DNA of 64,000 bases from Micromonospora andamanensis (GCF_016863495.1 NZ_BOOZ01000016.1:105672-169671), one strand, 5' to 3'; counted from the first letter of the stretch, positions 34,122-44,939 are shown. The notes: generated from the sequence alone by a model not told the origin. Numbers and translations are program-made.

Positions 34122-36593
34122 TCAGCGACCCGCGCGGCTGGCGATCAGCCGGCGCGGACTGAACCGCAGCAGCCTCCGACGCACCTGGCCGCCGGAGTTG
34201 ACGAGCCGTGACGAGTTGTCCGCGATGGCGGTGCGCCACCGGGACAACACCGACGGTGGCAGTACCGTCGCCACCAGCCGGGTCCGTCGGTCCGCCTGCT
34301 CGGCGAGAGCGCCACGCACCGTCCGCAGGGCCGCCGGCAGCGGTTCGCCGGTCAACGGGTCCCGGGCGTAGCGGGCCCGCTCCTCGGCCCGCCCGAGCAG
34401 GCGTACCGCCGAACCGGCATCGGTCCGCGCGGCCAGCCGCTCCCGGGCCAGCCGCTCCGCGGTGGCCCGTGGGGTCTCCGTCCGGTCCACTCCGACCCGG
34501 TAGTCGACAAGCGTGTCGATCAGCTCGTCCCAGGCGGCGTGCGCGTCGGCGCGGGCCCGGTCCGGATCGGTGGCGACCACCATCGCCGGTTGCCCGGTCG
34601 CGGACGGTGCGGTGTCCGACGTGTCGACAGTCCGCACCGCCGGTGCCGGCCGGCCTCGACGCCGGCGCAGGGCGAGCCGGCGCAGCGCTGGCACGGCGAG
34701 CAGGACCAGCAGTGCCAGGACGCTGGCGGCGACCAGCAGCGGCCAGATGGGCCGCTGCTCCGCAGGACCGTCGGAGCCGAGCGCCGCGCCCGGGTCCTCG
34801 CCCTCCTCGAACTGGTTCGGTCCCTGCTCCGCCTCGGTCGACGGATCCGTCTCGTCGGGCGTGTCCGAGGTGCCGCCCTGCGGCGTGCTCTCCTCCGGGG
34901 CGTCCACGTCCGGTGCCCACGCCGAGCGGGTCGAGCCGGGTACGCCGTAGGCCGGAGTGGCGTCGAAGGGCACCCAGCCGATCTGGTCGAAGTAGACCTC
35001 CGTCCAGGCGTGCAGGTTGCGGTTGGTCAGGGTGAGGGTGTCGTCGCTGCGCCGGCTGCCGTTGGTGAACCCGAAGGCGACCCGGGCCGGGATCCCGGCG
35101 TCGCGGACCATCCAGGCAAGCGCCGCGGCGTACTGCTGGCAGTAGCCGACCTTGTTCTCCAGGAAGTCGAGAATGGCCTGGCCGCTGGTGCCCTGCTCGG
35201 TGCTGAGCCGGTAGCTGAAGCCGTTGTCCTCGGAGAAGTAGTCGTAGATGGCCCGCACCTTGTCGTACTCGGTGCGCGCCCCCCGGGTCAGATCCTCCAC
35301 CAGGGCCCGGACCTCCGGCACGTCCGGCGTCACTGTCTGCTGCCGGCGCAGGGGCAGGTCGGCCGGCAGTGGCTGGGCCCGCCGCAGCGCCTGCGGACTG
35401 AACGACGAGCGCACGTAGTCGAAGGAGTACTCCTTGCCCCGGGAGTTCTCCCGGTTGGAGAAGACGACCTGCAGGTTCGGGTCGTAGAACCAGTTGTTGC
35501 CCAGCTCGCCGAAGCCGACAGGTTCGGCGTAGACCGGCAGCAGCGGCATGTTCAGCTCCCGGCTGACCTGCACGGTGGCCCGTTGCCTGGTCCGTTCGAC
35601 GCCCGGCAGGGACCGGCCCGACGGGTCGGGCAGCTCGCCGGTGACCCGCCTACCGTTGGGGCCACGCACCCGGAAACCGTCGGTACGCAGGTCGTCGGCG
35701 ACCCCGAAGCGCAGGTAGAACGGTTCCTCTTCGGTGGTGGTGACCGTAACCAGGTCGGTCACCTGGGACTGGTTGAGCTGCCCACTGAGCGCGGCGAAGA
35801 GGTCGACCCGGCCGGGGGAGCCCCCGAACCCGGGACCGATGCCGGAGCCGGCACCGGAGTTGAGCGTGGTCATCAACCCGGCCGTCATTCCCGGCACGGC
35901 CAGCGGCACCAGCACCGCCAACGCGAGACCCACCACCGCCAGTCGGCGGCCGGCGGCGGCAAGTGGCGAGGACTCCCAGACGTCGACGTCGCGGCCGTCG
36001 CCGGTGAACCGCCGGCCGAACCGGCGGACCCGGTCCACGTTGTCGGTGACCAGCAGCCACAGGAACCCGGCGGCGCCTATCGCGAACGGCACCGGTGGGA
36101 CGCTGTCCACGTAGACCGCGACCGGCACCGAGTAGATGGCGAGCATGGGGAGACCGGCCAGCGCGGGGCGACGCAGCCCGACGCAGAGCACGTCCACGAG
36201 CACCGCCACCCCGCCGATGCCGAGCACCGTGACGAACAGCAGCGGGTCGGTGTCCGGGACCTTCACGCCGTGGGAGCGCATGTCCTCGACCGAGTTGCCG
36301 AGCAGTTCCGCGAAGTGCCCGAAGGTGGCCGGGGTGGGCAGCACCGCCAGCAGTTCACTGCCGCTGGGGAACAGCCAGGTCAGGGCGAGCGTGAGGCCGC
36401 CGACCATGGCCAGGATCTGCACCCACAGCGGGGTTCGGCCGAGCCGGGCCAGCGCCGCCGCGGCCGCCACCGCGGCCACCACGATGACTGCCTGGACCAG
36501 CCACGTCCAGCGTTCGAAGATGGCCGACAGGGGCGCTGCCGCGAGCAGCGTCGCGCCGGCGGCCACCAGGCCCAGGTTCCGATGGGCGATCAT
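34122..36593 (-). CDS. Membrane transglutaminase-like protein (TgpA/DUF3488 type)
   Basis: An 823-residue protein with about seven N-terminal membrane helices, an extracytoplasmic transglutaminase-like domain and a further C-terminal helix (WPLLVAASVLALLVLLAVP) with a basic cytosolic tail containing a DUF4129-like segment. The cysteine-protease-fold triad is visible: Cys in NKVGYCQQYAAALAWM, His in NRNLHAWTEVYF and Asp in WVPFDATPAYG. Members work with MoxR ATPases and DUF58 proteins, probably in envelope assembly; the substrate is unknown. The ATG at 36593 (GGAAGG upstream) follows the DUF58 stop by 16 bases. Confidence 0.9.
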   Translation of the reverse strand: MIAHRNLGLVAAGATLLAAAPLSAIFERWTWLVQAVIVVAAVAAAAALARLGRTPLWVQILAMVGGLTLALTWLFPSGSELLAVLPTPATFGHFAELLGNSVEDMRSHGVKVPDTDPLLFVTVLGIGGVAVLVDVLCVGLRRPALAGLPMLAIYSVPVAVYVDSVPPVPFAIGAAGFLWLLVTDNVDRVRRFGRRFTGDGRDVDVWESSPLAAAGRRLAVVGLALAVLVPLAVPGMTAGLMTTLNSGAGSGIGPGFGGSPGRVDLFAALSGQLNQSQVTDLVTVTTTEEEPFYLRFGVADDLRTDGFRVRGPNGRRVTGELPDPSGRSLPGVERTRQRATVQVSRELNMPLLPVYAEPVGFGELGNNWFYDPNLQVVFSNRENSRGKEYSFDYVRSSFSPQALRRAQPLPADLPLRRQQTVTPDVPEVRALVEDLTRGARTEYDKVRAIYDYFSEDNGFSYRLSTEQGTSGQAILDFLENKVGYCQQYAAALAWMVRDAGIPARVAFGFTNGSRRSDDTLTLTNRNLHAWTEVYFDQIGWVPFDATPAYGVPGSTRSAWAPDVDAPEESTPQGGTSDTPDETDPSTEAEQGPNQFEEGEDPGAALGSDGPAEQRPIWPLLVAASVLALLVLLAVPALRRLALRRRRGRPAPAVRTVDTSDTAPSATGQPAMVVATDPDRARADAHAAWDELIDTLVDYRVGVDRTETPRATAERLARERLAARTDAGSAVRLLGRAEERARYARDPLTGEPLPAALRTVRGALAEQADRRTRLVATVLPPSVLSRWRTAIADNSSRLVNSGGQVRRRLLRFSPRRLIASRAGR

Positions 36594-36609
36594 GAGGGGG
36601 ACCTTCCGT

Positions 36610-37908
36610 TCATCGCACGCCACCGGCCACGGTCTCGGCCATCGCCGCCCGGAGCGCGAACCCCTGCGAGCCCCGCCCGGCCTGCGGCCAGAGGGCCGGC
36701 AGCCGGCCGCCATGGTCGACGCCGATCACCCGCCACCCCGCGTGCAGCAGCGCCAACGCCGCGGTGTCGTGCGCCTGGTCGGCCTCGGCCCGCGCGGGCG
36801 TCGGCAGGTTCAGCCAGGCGGAGCTGTCCAGCAGGAAACAGATACAGGTGGCACCGTTGGCCCGCAGCCCGGCCAACAGTTCCGCCTCGGCGGTGCTCAG
36901 CGACCCGAACAGGCCGATGATCAGCCCACCGTCGGAGCGCTGCCGGACGTGCTGCACCAGGGTGGTGAGCTCCTCCCGCTGGTCCAGCCGGACCTCCGCG
37001 AGCTGGTCGAGCAGCAGACCGTCGCCGGCACCCTCGGCGGCGTCGACGTCCGCGCCCGAGCCGGTCACCAGGCGCAGCTTGTAGCCGGCCTGCCGCAGGT
37101 GCACGGCGATGCTTGCGGCGGCCGAGACCGCCCACTCGAAGCTGGCCGTCGGGCCGTCGCCCTGGTGGCCGTACGCGCGGGTGTCCAGCAGGACCGTCGC
37201 CCGGCTCTCCCAGGGCTGTTCCTCCCGGCGCACCATCAGCTCACCGGTGCGCGCCGTCGACTTCCAGTGCACCCGGCGCAGGTCGTCGCCGCGCCGGTAC
37301 TCCCGGGTGGCCGCGTCGTCCTCGCCGTGCACCGCCACCGAGCGGGCCCGGCTCTCACCGCTGCCGGTGTACTCGCCGGGCAGCCGTACCGACGGCAGCC
37401 CGACCACCTGCGGAACGACCGTCAGGCGGTCGGTGCCGGGGAAGGCGCGGCTGAGTTCGCAGAGGCCGAAGGGGTCGGTCATCCGGACCACCAGCGGGCC
37501 CACCTCGTACCGGCCACGCACGTCGGCGCGCACCGTGTAGGCCACCGAACTGGCCTGGTGCGCGCCGAGCCGCTCCAGCACCACCCGGGGCCGGCTGCCG
37601 AGGGCGTACGGCAGCCGGTCCTCCAGCAGCAGGGTGCCGGTGGGCAGCCGGGACATGTTCTGCAGGCGCAGCACCACCCGGGCGGTCGCGCCGACCGGCA
37701 CCCGGTGCGGTTCCAGCGAGCGGTGGCAGGCGAGCTTGTACCGGCTGCGGCCGACGTACAGCGCGGCGAGCAGCGGCAGGACGGCCAGCAGCACGGCCAC
37801 CCGCAGCAGGTCCTTCTCGCCGAGGATGCCGGCGGAGATGGCCGCCGCCACCGCCGCGGCCAGGAAGGAGCGGCCGCGGGTGGTCAGCCCGCGCAGGCCG
37901 TCACGCAC
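36610..37908 (-). CDS. DUF58 family membrane protein
   Basis: A 432-residue protein with two N-terminal membrane helices (SFLAAAVAAAISAGIL and VAVLLAVLPLLAALYVG), a beta-rich domain, and the DUF58 signature REYRRGDDLRRVHWKSTAR near residues 215-233, followed by a von Willebrand A-like fold. DUF58 proteins are linked to MoxR AAA ATPases as putative chaperone partners. The GTG at 37908 has GGAGG 7 bases upstream and starts one base after the MoxR stop. Confidence 0.9.
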   Translation of the reverse strand: MRDGLRGLTTRGRSFLAAAVAAAISAGILGEKDLLRVAVLLAVLPLLAALYVGRSRYKLACHRSLEPHRVPVGATARVVLRLQNMSRLPTGTLLLEDRLPYALGSRPRVVLERLGAHQASSVAYTVRADVRGRYEVGPLVVRMTDPFGLCELSRAFPGTDRLTVVPQVVGLPSVRLPGEYTGSGESRARSVAVHGEDDAATREYRRGDDLRRVHWKSTARTGELMVRREEQPWESRATVLLDTRAYGHQGDGPTASFEWAVSAAASIAVHLRQAGYKLRLVTGSGADVDAAEGAGDGLLLDQLAEVRLDQREELTTLVQHVRQRSDGGLIIGLFGSLSTAEAELLAGLRANGATCICFLLDSSAWLNLPTPARAEADQAHDTAALALLHAGWRVIGVDHGGRLPALWPQAGRGSQGFALRAAMAETVAGGVR

Positions 37909-37909
37909 G

Positions 37910-38965
<1,056 letters not shown>

Positions 38966-39221
38966 GGGCCTCCTCCTCGTCGCCGTCACGGCAGCTCTCT
39001 ACAAGAGCACCTGGCCCCGCCGTTTCGTTCGCGACGTGTGAGCCTCATGTGCCGCGGCAATCTCACTGGCCTCTCAGGCTAACCATGTTTGTCGTCAACG
39101 CCGACCGCCGCAGGTGTTTGAGCGCTTACGCAGCGATTTGTCATTCACGCAGCGCATGTCATCGGTTCTGCCGGGTAAGCGGGCCCGAATCCGCCTGCCG
39201 GGACGGGAAGGACATGACGAG

Positions 39222-41966
39222 GTGATCCTCGCCGCCGCGCTCGCCTGGCAGGTCGGCCTGGCGGCCTGCGTGCCGCTGCTGGTGCGGCGCTTCGGTCGCG
39301 ACGCCGGCTATCCGCTGGCCGCCGGCTACCTCGTCGCGGCCGGGCTGCTGCTCGTGCGGCTGCCGGTGATCCTCGACGACCGCGAGGTCGCCGTGACGTG
39401 GCGGTGGCTGCCCAGCCTGGAGGCGCACGCCGCGCTGCGGATGGACGCGCTGGGGCTGGTCTTCGCGTTGCTGGCGCTCGGCGTGGGCGCGCTCATCATG
39501 GCCTACTGTCCTCGTTACCTCGACGGGAGCGAGGACGAGCAGCAGCGGGTGTACGTCACGATGACCCTCTTCGCCGCCGCGATGCTGGGCTTGGTCCTCG
39601 CCGACGACCTGCTTGTGCTCTTCGTCTTCTGGGAACTCACCTCGATCCTGTCGTTCGTGCTGATCGGGCAGGGCGGTCGGCCCGCGGCCACCGGCCCCGC
39701 CGTGCAGGCGCTGCTGGTCACGGTCTCCGGCGGCCTCGCGCTGCTGACCGCGATCGTGCTGCTGGCGATGCATCTCGGCACCACCAGCCTGAACACCATC
39801 GTCGCCGAGCCGGAGCGGTTGAGCGGCGGACCGGCCTGGGTGGTGGGAACGCTGATCATCGTCGCGGCGTTCACCAAGTCCGCGCAGTTGCCGTTCCACT
39901 TCTGGCTGCCCGGCGCGATGGTGGCGATCACGCCGGTGAGCGCGTACCTGCACGCGGCGACGATGGTCAAGGCCGGCATCTACCTGCTGATGCGCTTCTC
40001 GGCGGTGTTCGCCGGCTCCTGGGCGTGGGACAGCACGCTTATCGCTGTCGGGCTGCTCACGGCGATCCTCGGCGCGCTGCTGGCGCTGCGCCAGTACGAC
40101 CTCAAGGCGCTGCTGGCCTACTCCACGGTCAGCCAACTCGGCCTGCTGGTCGGCGTGATCGGCGTCGGCACCCCGGCCGCCGACGCCGCGGCGATCCTCT
40201 ACACGGTCGCCCACGCGCTGTTCAAAGCGACCCTGTTCATGCTCGTCGGCATCATCGACCACCAGGCGGGCAGCCGGGACATCCGGGAGCTGGCCGGACT
40301 GCACCGGGTGATGCCGGCGACGGTCTGGCTCACCGCGTTGGCGGCGATGTCGATGGCCGGACTGCCGCCCACCATCGGCTTCGTCGGCAAGGAGGCGATC
40401 TTCGAGTCTCTCCCCGAGGCGCCCGGTGGGCCGGTGCTGGGGTGGTCCGCCGCCGGCCTCGGGGTGCTCGCCTCGGTGCTGACCTTCGCCTACGCGGCCC
40501 GTCTCGTACACGGCATGGTGGAGGGACCGACCCGGCAACGCCAACTACGCGAACCGTCCTGGGCGTTCCTCGCGCCGGCCGCGGTGGCCGCGGTGGTGGC
40601 GACCACGCTCGGCCCCACGGTGGCCGTACTGAGCCCACTGGTGGAACGGGCGGCGAACGACGCCCGCCCGGAGGGTACGCCGCCCTACCTGGCGTTCTGG
40701 CACGGCTTCACCCCCGCGCTGGGGCTGAGCCTGCTCACCGTGCTGCTGGGGACACTGATGTTCCTCGGCCGCGTACGGGTCGACAGGTGGCTGCGGGCCG
40801 TACCGACCACCCCACCGTTCGCCGAGTTGCTGGAGCGCGCCCGGCAGGCGCTGCTGCACGCCGGTTCGGCTGTCGGTCGGACCGCGCACGCGCCGGGTCC
40901 GACGCCCTACCTGGTCCGACCGTTGCTGGCCGCGGTGGTCCTGGCCGCGGTGGCGGCGGTGGCGCTGCCGGACGGCCTCGGCGGCGCGCCGGGTCGGCCC
41001 GGTGACTGGCTGCTGCTGGTACTGCTCGTGACGGCCCTCGCCGGGCTGCTGGTGGTGCGGTCCGCGCTTGCCGCGATCGGGCTCACCGGAGTGGTGGGGC
41101 TGCTGCTGTCGGCGTGGTTCCTGACCGTCGGAGCACCTGACGTGGCACTGACCCTGATGCTCGTGGAGGTGCTGACCGCGGTGGTCGTCATGTTGGCGCT
41201 GCGGCAGCAGCCGCGTCGGCTCGCCCCCGTCGGACGGCACTGGCCGGTCACCGGCGCGGCCCTGCTGGCGGTCGCCGCCGGCATCGCGGCGGCGGCGGGT
41301 ACCGCCGTGCTGACCGGGCGCGACCGGCTGTCCGACCCCGGCCGGTGGTACCTCGACCGGGCGGAGGAACTGACCGGCGGCGCCAACGTCGTCAACACCA
41401 TCCTGGTGGACTTCCGGGCCCTGGACACCCTCGGTGAGGCGGTGGTGCTCGCGGTGGTGGCACTCGGGCTGGTCCGGCTCACCGCCGGCGGCCCGGCCGA
41501 GCCGGCCGACGCCGATCCCGCCGACGAGGACCTGGTGCTCCGCCTCGCCTACCGGGTGGTCGCACCGGTGATGCTGCTCGCCTCGGCGGTGCTGTTCCTG
41601 CGCGGGCACGAGGAGACCGGTGGCGGCTTCATCGGGGCGCTGCTGGCGGGTACCGCCGTCGGGCTCGGCCAGTTGGCGCACCCTGGCGGGGCGCCGCTGC
41701 TGGGCCGGCTCAGGTCGGTGCCGCTGGCGGCGGTCGGGTTGCTGGGCGCGACGGTCGCCGGCCTGGCGCCGCTCGTCGCCGGCCGGCCGCTGCTCACTCC
41801 ACTCACCCTGGACACGCCCGGGCCGGTGCCGTCGTTGTCCACGTCGCTGCTGTTCGACCTGGGGATCTACCTGATGGTTCTGGCGCTTGTGGTGGCCGCG
41901 GTACGACGTCTCGGCGTACCGCCGGCCCGACCGGCAACCCGGTCGGCTGCCGGAGGCGCCCGATGA
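39222..41966 (+). CDS. mrpA: Mrp Na+/H+ antiporter subunit A fused to subunit B
   Basis: A 914-residue polytopic membrane protein. The first ~600 residues are NuoL-like, with proton-path residues in FWELTSILSFVLIG (Glu), AAFTKSAQLPFHFWLPGAM (Lys) and LLAYSTVSQLGLL. A DUF4040-like region follows, and the last ~140 residues (APVMLLASAVLFLRGHEETGGGFIGALLAGTAV) are an MrpB domain, so no separate mrpB exists. The complex exchanges Na+ (or K+) for H+ across the membrane. I start at GTG 39222 (GGACGGGAAGGA upstream); the frame is open from 39114 but that extension is polar. It overlaps mrpC by ATGA. Confidence 0.92.
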   Translation: MILAAALAWQVGLAACVPLLVRRFGRDAGYPLAAGYLVAAGLLLVRLPVILDDREVAVTWRWLPSLEAHAALRMDALGLVFALLALGVGALIMAYCPRYLDGSEDEQQRVYVTMTLFAAAMLGLVLADDLLVLFVFWELTSILSFVLIGQGGRPAATGPAVQALLVTVSGGLALLTAIVLLAMHLGTTSLNTIVAEPERLSGGPAWVVGTLIIVAAFTKSAQLPFHFWLPGAMVAITPVSAYLHAATMVKAGIYLLMRFSAVFAGSWAWDSTLIAVGLLTAILGALLALRQYDLKALLAYSTVSQLGLLVGVIGVGTPAADAAAILYTVAHALFKATLFMLVGIIDHQAGSRDIRELAGLHRVMPATVWLTALAAMSMAGLPPTIGFVGKEAIFESLPEAPGGPVLGWSAAGLGVLASVLTFAYAARLVHGMVEGPTRQRQLREPSWAFLAPAAVAAVVATTLGPTVAVLSPLVERAANDARPEGTPPYLAFWHGFTPALGLSLLTVLLGTLMFLGRVRVDRWLRAVPTTPPFAELLERARQALLHAGSAVGRTAHAPGPTPYLVRPLLAAVVLAAVAAVALPDGLGGAPGRPGDWLLLVLLVTALAGLLVVRSALAAIGLTGVVGLLLSAWFLTVGAPDVALTLMLVEVLTAVVVMLALRQQPRRLAPVGRHWPVTGAALLAVAAGIAAAAGTAVLTGRDRLSDPGRWYLDRAEELTGGANVVNTILVDFRALDTLGEAVVLAVVALGLVRLTAGGPAEPADADPADEDLVLRLAYRVVAPVMLLASAVLFLRGHEETGGGFIGALLAGTAVGLGQLAHPGGAPLLGRLRSVPLAAVGLLGATVAGLAPLVAGRPLLTPLTLDTPGPVPSLSTSLLFDLGIYLMVLALVVAAVRRLGVPPARPATRSAAGGAR

Positions 41967-42358
41967 GTGCCGCGTTCGTGGTCGGTGTCCTGGTCGCCGC
42001 GGGGGTGTTCCTGCTGCTGCGGCCGGGCCTGCTGCGGGTGGTGCTGGGCTTCGTGCTGCTCGGGCACGCCGTCAACGTGGTGCTGTTGGCCGCTGGTGGG
42101 CTCGGCCGGCGGACCGCGGCGCTGGAGGAGGTGGGCCCGGACACCGCCGATCCGCTGCCGCAGGCGTTCGTGCTGACCGCAATCGTGATCACCTTCGGCA
42201 TCACCGTCCACCTGCTCGGCCTGCTGCGGCGCGATGCCGGCGGACCCACGAGCGGTGCTGATTCCGCTGGCGAGGCTGATACCGACGGTGCCGGCACGGT
42301 CGGAGGCGACGACATCGGCGGGACAGGCGGGCACGGCGCAGCGGGGTGGCCGGGGTGA
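41963..42358 (+). CDS. mrpC: Mrp antiporter subunit C (NuoK-like)
   Basis: A 131-residue membrane subunit with three helices (FVVGVLVAAGVFLLLRPG, VVLGFVLLGHAVNVVLLAA and AFVLTAIVITFGITVHLLGLL), the NuoK-like pattern. The ~35-residue C-terminal tail is Gly/Asp-rich and specific to this gene. It overlaps mrpA (ATGA) and mrpD (GTGA). Confidence 0.92.
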   Translation: MSAAFVVGVLVAAGVFLLLRPGLLRVVLGFVLLGHAVNVVLLAAGGLGRRTAALEEVGPDTADPLPQAFVLTAIVITFGITVHLLGLLRRDAGGPTSGADSAGEADTDGAGTVGGDDIGGTGGHGAAGWPG

Positions 42359-43818
42359 GCGGTCTTCTGCTGATCCCGGTGGTCGGGCCGCTGCTGGTCG
42401 CCGGGGTGCTGCTCGTCCTACCGGGCCGGATCCGGCTGCACCGGGTCGGCGCGTTCGCCACCATGGCCGTGGTGCTGGTGGCCGGGCTGGTCCTGCTGGT
42501 CCGGACCAGCGACGGCGCGGTGCCCGTCCTGCGGGTCGGTGGCTGGCCCGGCCCGATCGCGATCAGCCTGGCGGCGGACGCGCTCAGTGCCCTGCTGGTC
42601 ACCGTGACGGCGGTCGTGGTGCTCTGCTGCCTCGTCTCCGCCGTCGGCTCGGGGGACGACAGCCGCCCGTACTTCCTGCCGCTGGTGCTGGTGCTCACCG
42701 CCGGGGGCAGCGGCGCGTTCCTCACCACCGACCTGTTCAACCTCTTCGTGCTGATCGAGGTGATGCTGGTGCCCTCGTACGTGCTGCTGAGCCTGGCCGG
42801 CGGGGCCGGGCGCGGCGGTGCGGGACGGGTGTACGTGGCCACCAACCTGCTCGGCTCCACTCTGCTGCTGGCCGGGGTGGCGTTCGTCTACGGCACCACC
42901 GGGGCGGTCGGGCTTGGCGAACTGGCCGGCGCGGCCCGCGACGAACCCACTGTCGCTGTCGCCTGCGGTGTGGTGCTGCTCGCCCTCGGCGTCAAGAGTG
43001 CGCTGGTGCCGCTGCACGACTGGCTGCCCCGCACCTATCCGGTGGTCTCGCCGGTGGTGGTGGCGCTCTTCTCCGGGCTGCTGACCAAGGTGGGTCTCTA
43101 TGCGGTGATCCGGATCTACGCGGTGGTGTACGGCGGGGATCCCGGGTACCGCTGGCTGCTCGGCGCGGTGGCGCTGCTGTCGATGGTGGTGGGCGTGCTC
43201 GGCGCCGTCGGTGCGGACTCGATGCGGCGGATCCTGACCTTCCACATGGTCAGCCAGATCGGCTACGTGCTGCTCGGTCTGGCCCTGTTCACCGCTGCCG
43301 GCCTGGCCGCGGCGGTCTACTACCTGGCCCAGTACATCCTGGTGAAGGCGGCGCTGTTCCTCTGCGCGGCGGCGGTCCGCGCCGGCCGGGGCACCGACCG
43401 GCTGGAGGGTTCCGGCGGGCTGGCCGGGCAACGTCCCGCGCTCGCCCTCGCCTTCGCGGGGGCGGCGCTGTCGCTGGCCGGCCTGCCGCCGTTCTCCGGT
43501 TTCGTGGCGAAGTTCCTGCTGCTGCGGGCCACCGCGGAGACCGGTGCCTGGCTGGCGATGGCGGTCGCGGTGCTGGTCAGCCTGGTCACCCTGCTGTCCA
43601 TGCTGAAGATCTGGAGCGCGCTGTTCACAGGTGCGCCGCCGGCTTCGTCGTCTGTGGCGAAGCGGATCGGTCCGACGCTTGTCGGACCGCCGCTGGCCCT
43701 GGCCGGACTCTCCCTGGCCGCCGGGCTGGCAGCTCAACCGTTGCTGGTGGTCGCCGACACGGCGGCGGCCGGGCTGCGTGACCCGGCCGGCTACGTACGG
43801 GCGGTGAGCGGCCGATGA
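42355..43818 (+). CDS. mrpD: Mrp antiporter subunit D (NuoN/NuoM-like)
   Basis: A 487-residue polytopic subunit of the proton-translocating core. The discontinuous-helix residues are in FVLIEVMLVPSYVLLSLAGG (Glu), LALGVKSALVPLHDWLPRTY (Lys) and ILTFHMVSQIGYVLLGLALF. It ends with a hydrophobic segment and a short tail. The GTG at 42355 overlaps the mrpC stop as GTGA, so I prefer it to the ATG at 42346. Confidence 0.93.
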   Translation: MSGLLLIPVVGPLLVAGVLLVLPGRIRLHRVGAFATMAVVLVAGLVLLVRTSDGAVPVLRVGGWPGPIAISLAADALSALLVTVTAVVVLCCLVSAVGSGDDSRPYFLPLVLVLTAGGSGAFLTTDLFNLFVLIEVMLVPSYVLLSLAGGAGRGGAGRVYVATNLLGSTLLLAGVAFVYGTTGAVGLGELAGAARDEPTVAVACGVVLLALGVKSALVPLHDWLPRTYPVVSPVVVALFSGLLTKVGLYAVIRIYAVVYGGDPGYRWLLGAVALLSMVVGVLGAVGADSMRRILTFHMVSQIGYVLLGLALFTAAGLAAAVYYLAQYILVKAALFLCAAAVRAGRGTDRLEGSGGLAGQRPALALAFAGAALSLAGLPPFSGFVAKFLLLRATAETGAWLAMAVAVLVSLVTLLSMLKIWSALFTGAPPASSSVAKRIGPTLVGPPLALAGLSLAAGLAAQPLLVVADTAAAGLRDPAGYVRAVSGR

Positions 43819-44234
43819 GCGGCACGGTGATGACCGTCGTCCGCCGCACGACGGTGCGGACTCGCCGCGTGCTGCGGTTCGCCGGCTACTTCGCGGTCCG
43901 GCTGGTGCAGGCGAACCTCGCGGTGGCCTGGGAGATCCTGACGCCCGGTTCCGCACTGGCTCCGGCGGTGGTGCGGGTGCCGTTGCGGGCGGCCACCGAC
44001 ACCGAGGTGGCGGCCGTGGCGCTGGCGGTGAGCCTGACCCCGGGCACGCTGACCCTCGGCGTGCACCGGGAGCCCACGGCCGCGCTGTCGGTGCACGGCA
44101 TGTACGCCGCCGACCCGGTGGCGTTCCGCCGGGAGGTGGCCGAACTGGAGTGGCGGCTGCTGGCCGCCCTGCGCCCGGCCACCCACCCGGACGGCGGCCC
44201 CGACGCGGGCCGGTCGGAGGTGCTTCGGAGGTGA
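43815..44234 (+). CDS. mrpE: Mrp antiporter subunit E
   Basis: A 139-residue subunit with the MrpE pattern: an amphipathic start, a hydrophobic stretch with RLVQANLAVAWEILTPG, then DTEVAAVALAVSLTPGTLTLGV and a C-terminal helix (EVAELEWRLLAAL). MrpE is needed for complex assembly. Start overlaps mrpD by ATGA. Confidence 0.9.
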   Translation: MSGTVMTVVRRTTVRTRRVLRFAGYFAVRLVQANLAVAWEILTPGSALAPAVVRVPLRAATDTEVAAVALAVSLTPGTLTLGVHREPTAALSVHGMYAADPVAFRREVAELEWRLLAALRPATHPDGGPDAGRSEVLRR

Positions 44235-44236
44235 CG

Positions 44237-44494
44237 ATGTTCCTGCTCGACGCGGTGCTCGTGGTCCTCGCCTGCTCGATGGCTGTGGTGATCGTCCGGC
44301 TGGTGATCGGCCCGACCGACGCCGACCGGGCGGCCGCGCTGGACCTGGGCTTCTTCGTCTTCCTGGCGGCCCTGGCGGTGCTCGCCGCCCGCCTGCGCGC
44401 CCCGGACCTGCTGGACCTCGTGCTCAGCGGGACGCTTGTGAGTTTCCTGGCCACTGTGGCGATGGCCCGGCTGGTGCACCGGAGGCAGCGGTGA
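44237..44494 (+). CDS. mrpF: Mrp antiporter subunit F
   Basis: An 85-residue, three-helix subunit: FLLDAVLVVLACSMAVVIVR, LGFFVFLAALAVLAARL and LVLSGTLVSFLATVAMARL, with the conserved RLVIGPTDADRAAALD loop. The ATG at 44237 is chosen because GGAGG stands 6 bases upstream; a GTG at 44231 overlapping the mrpE stop is possible. It overlaps mrpG by GTGA. Confidence 0.9.
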   Translation: MFLLDAVLVVLACSMAVVIVRLVIGPTDADRAAALDLGFFVFLAALAVLAARLRAPDLLDLVLSGTLVSFLATVAMARLVHRRQR

Positions 44495-44853
44495 TCCGGA
44501 CCGTGCTGGCCTCGACGTTGCTGCTGCTCGGCATCGCGCTTATCGCGATAAGCGCGATCGGTCTGATCCGCCTGCCGGACGTCTACCACCGGATGAACTC
44601 CGTGGCCAAGGCGGCCAGCCTGGGGCTGAGTTGTGTCCTGCTCGGTGTGCTGCTGCTGATTCCCGGCTGGCGTACCGCGGTGGTGGTGCTGGCCGCCGTC
44701 GGGCTGCAACTGTTCACGGCACCGGTCGGCGGCTACGCCCTGGCCCGGGCCGCCTACCGGGCGGGGGCCCCGCTGGCGTCGATCACCCGCTACGACGAAC
44801 TCGGCGGCCGGGCCGGCGAGGGCGGCGACGAGCCGGCCCGGGACTCCGCCTGA
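44491..44853 (+). CDS. mrpG: Mrp antiporter subunit G
   Basis: A 120-residue subunit with three helices and the family block GLIRLPDVYHRMNSVAKAASLG (residues ~24-45). Last gene of the mrp operon; the coding sequence ends 34 bases before the -10 of the leuS leader, so leuS has its own promoter. No strong hairpin separates the two. Confidence 0.92.
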   Translation: MIRTVLASTLLLLGIALIAISAIGLIRLPDVYHRMNSVAKAASLGLSCVLLGVLLLIPGWRTAVVVLAAVGLQLFTAPVGGYALARAAYRAGAPLASITRYDELGGRAGEGGDEPARDSA

Positions 44854-44887
44854 GGGGTAGTGGGAAGCGGCGTCGCATCACGCGCGG

Positions 44888-44893
44888 TACACT
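44888..44893 (+). promoter_or_regulatory. -10 hexamer of the leuS leader transcript
   Basis: TACACT, then 7 bases, then the ATG at 44901, so transcription would begin at or next to the leader peptide start codon. Confidence 0.6.
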
Positions 44894-44900
44894 GCCGGGC

Positions 44901-44939
44901 ATGGCCGGAGTCTTCCTGCTTCTTACCGGGCCGTGCTGA
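44901..44939 (+). CDS. leuL: Leucine leader peptide of leuS
   Basis: A 12-codon frame encoding [12 protein letters not shown] with three consecutive Leu codons (CTG CTT CTT, 44916-44924). CTT is unusual in this very GC-rich genome, where CTG and CTC dominate, so the ribosome would be sensitive to charged tRNA(Leu). No ribosome site precedes it; the -10 hexamer 7 bases upstream implies a leaderless mRNA. The stop codon falls inside the first arm of a hairpin that competes with a terminator (44966-44990). This is the layout of a classical amino-acid attenuator controlling leuS. Confidence 0.75.
   Translation: MAGVFLLLTGPC

Noticed and set aside
39114..39221. Longer N-terminus of MrpA from an upstream ATG
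   Set aside because: The added 36 residues are polar and basic, unlike the hydrophobic first helix expected for MrpA, and there is no ribosome site.
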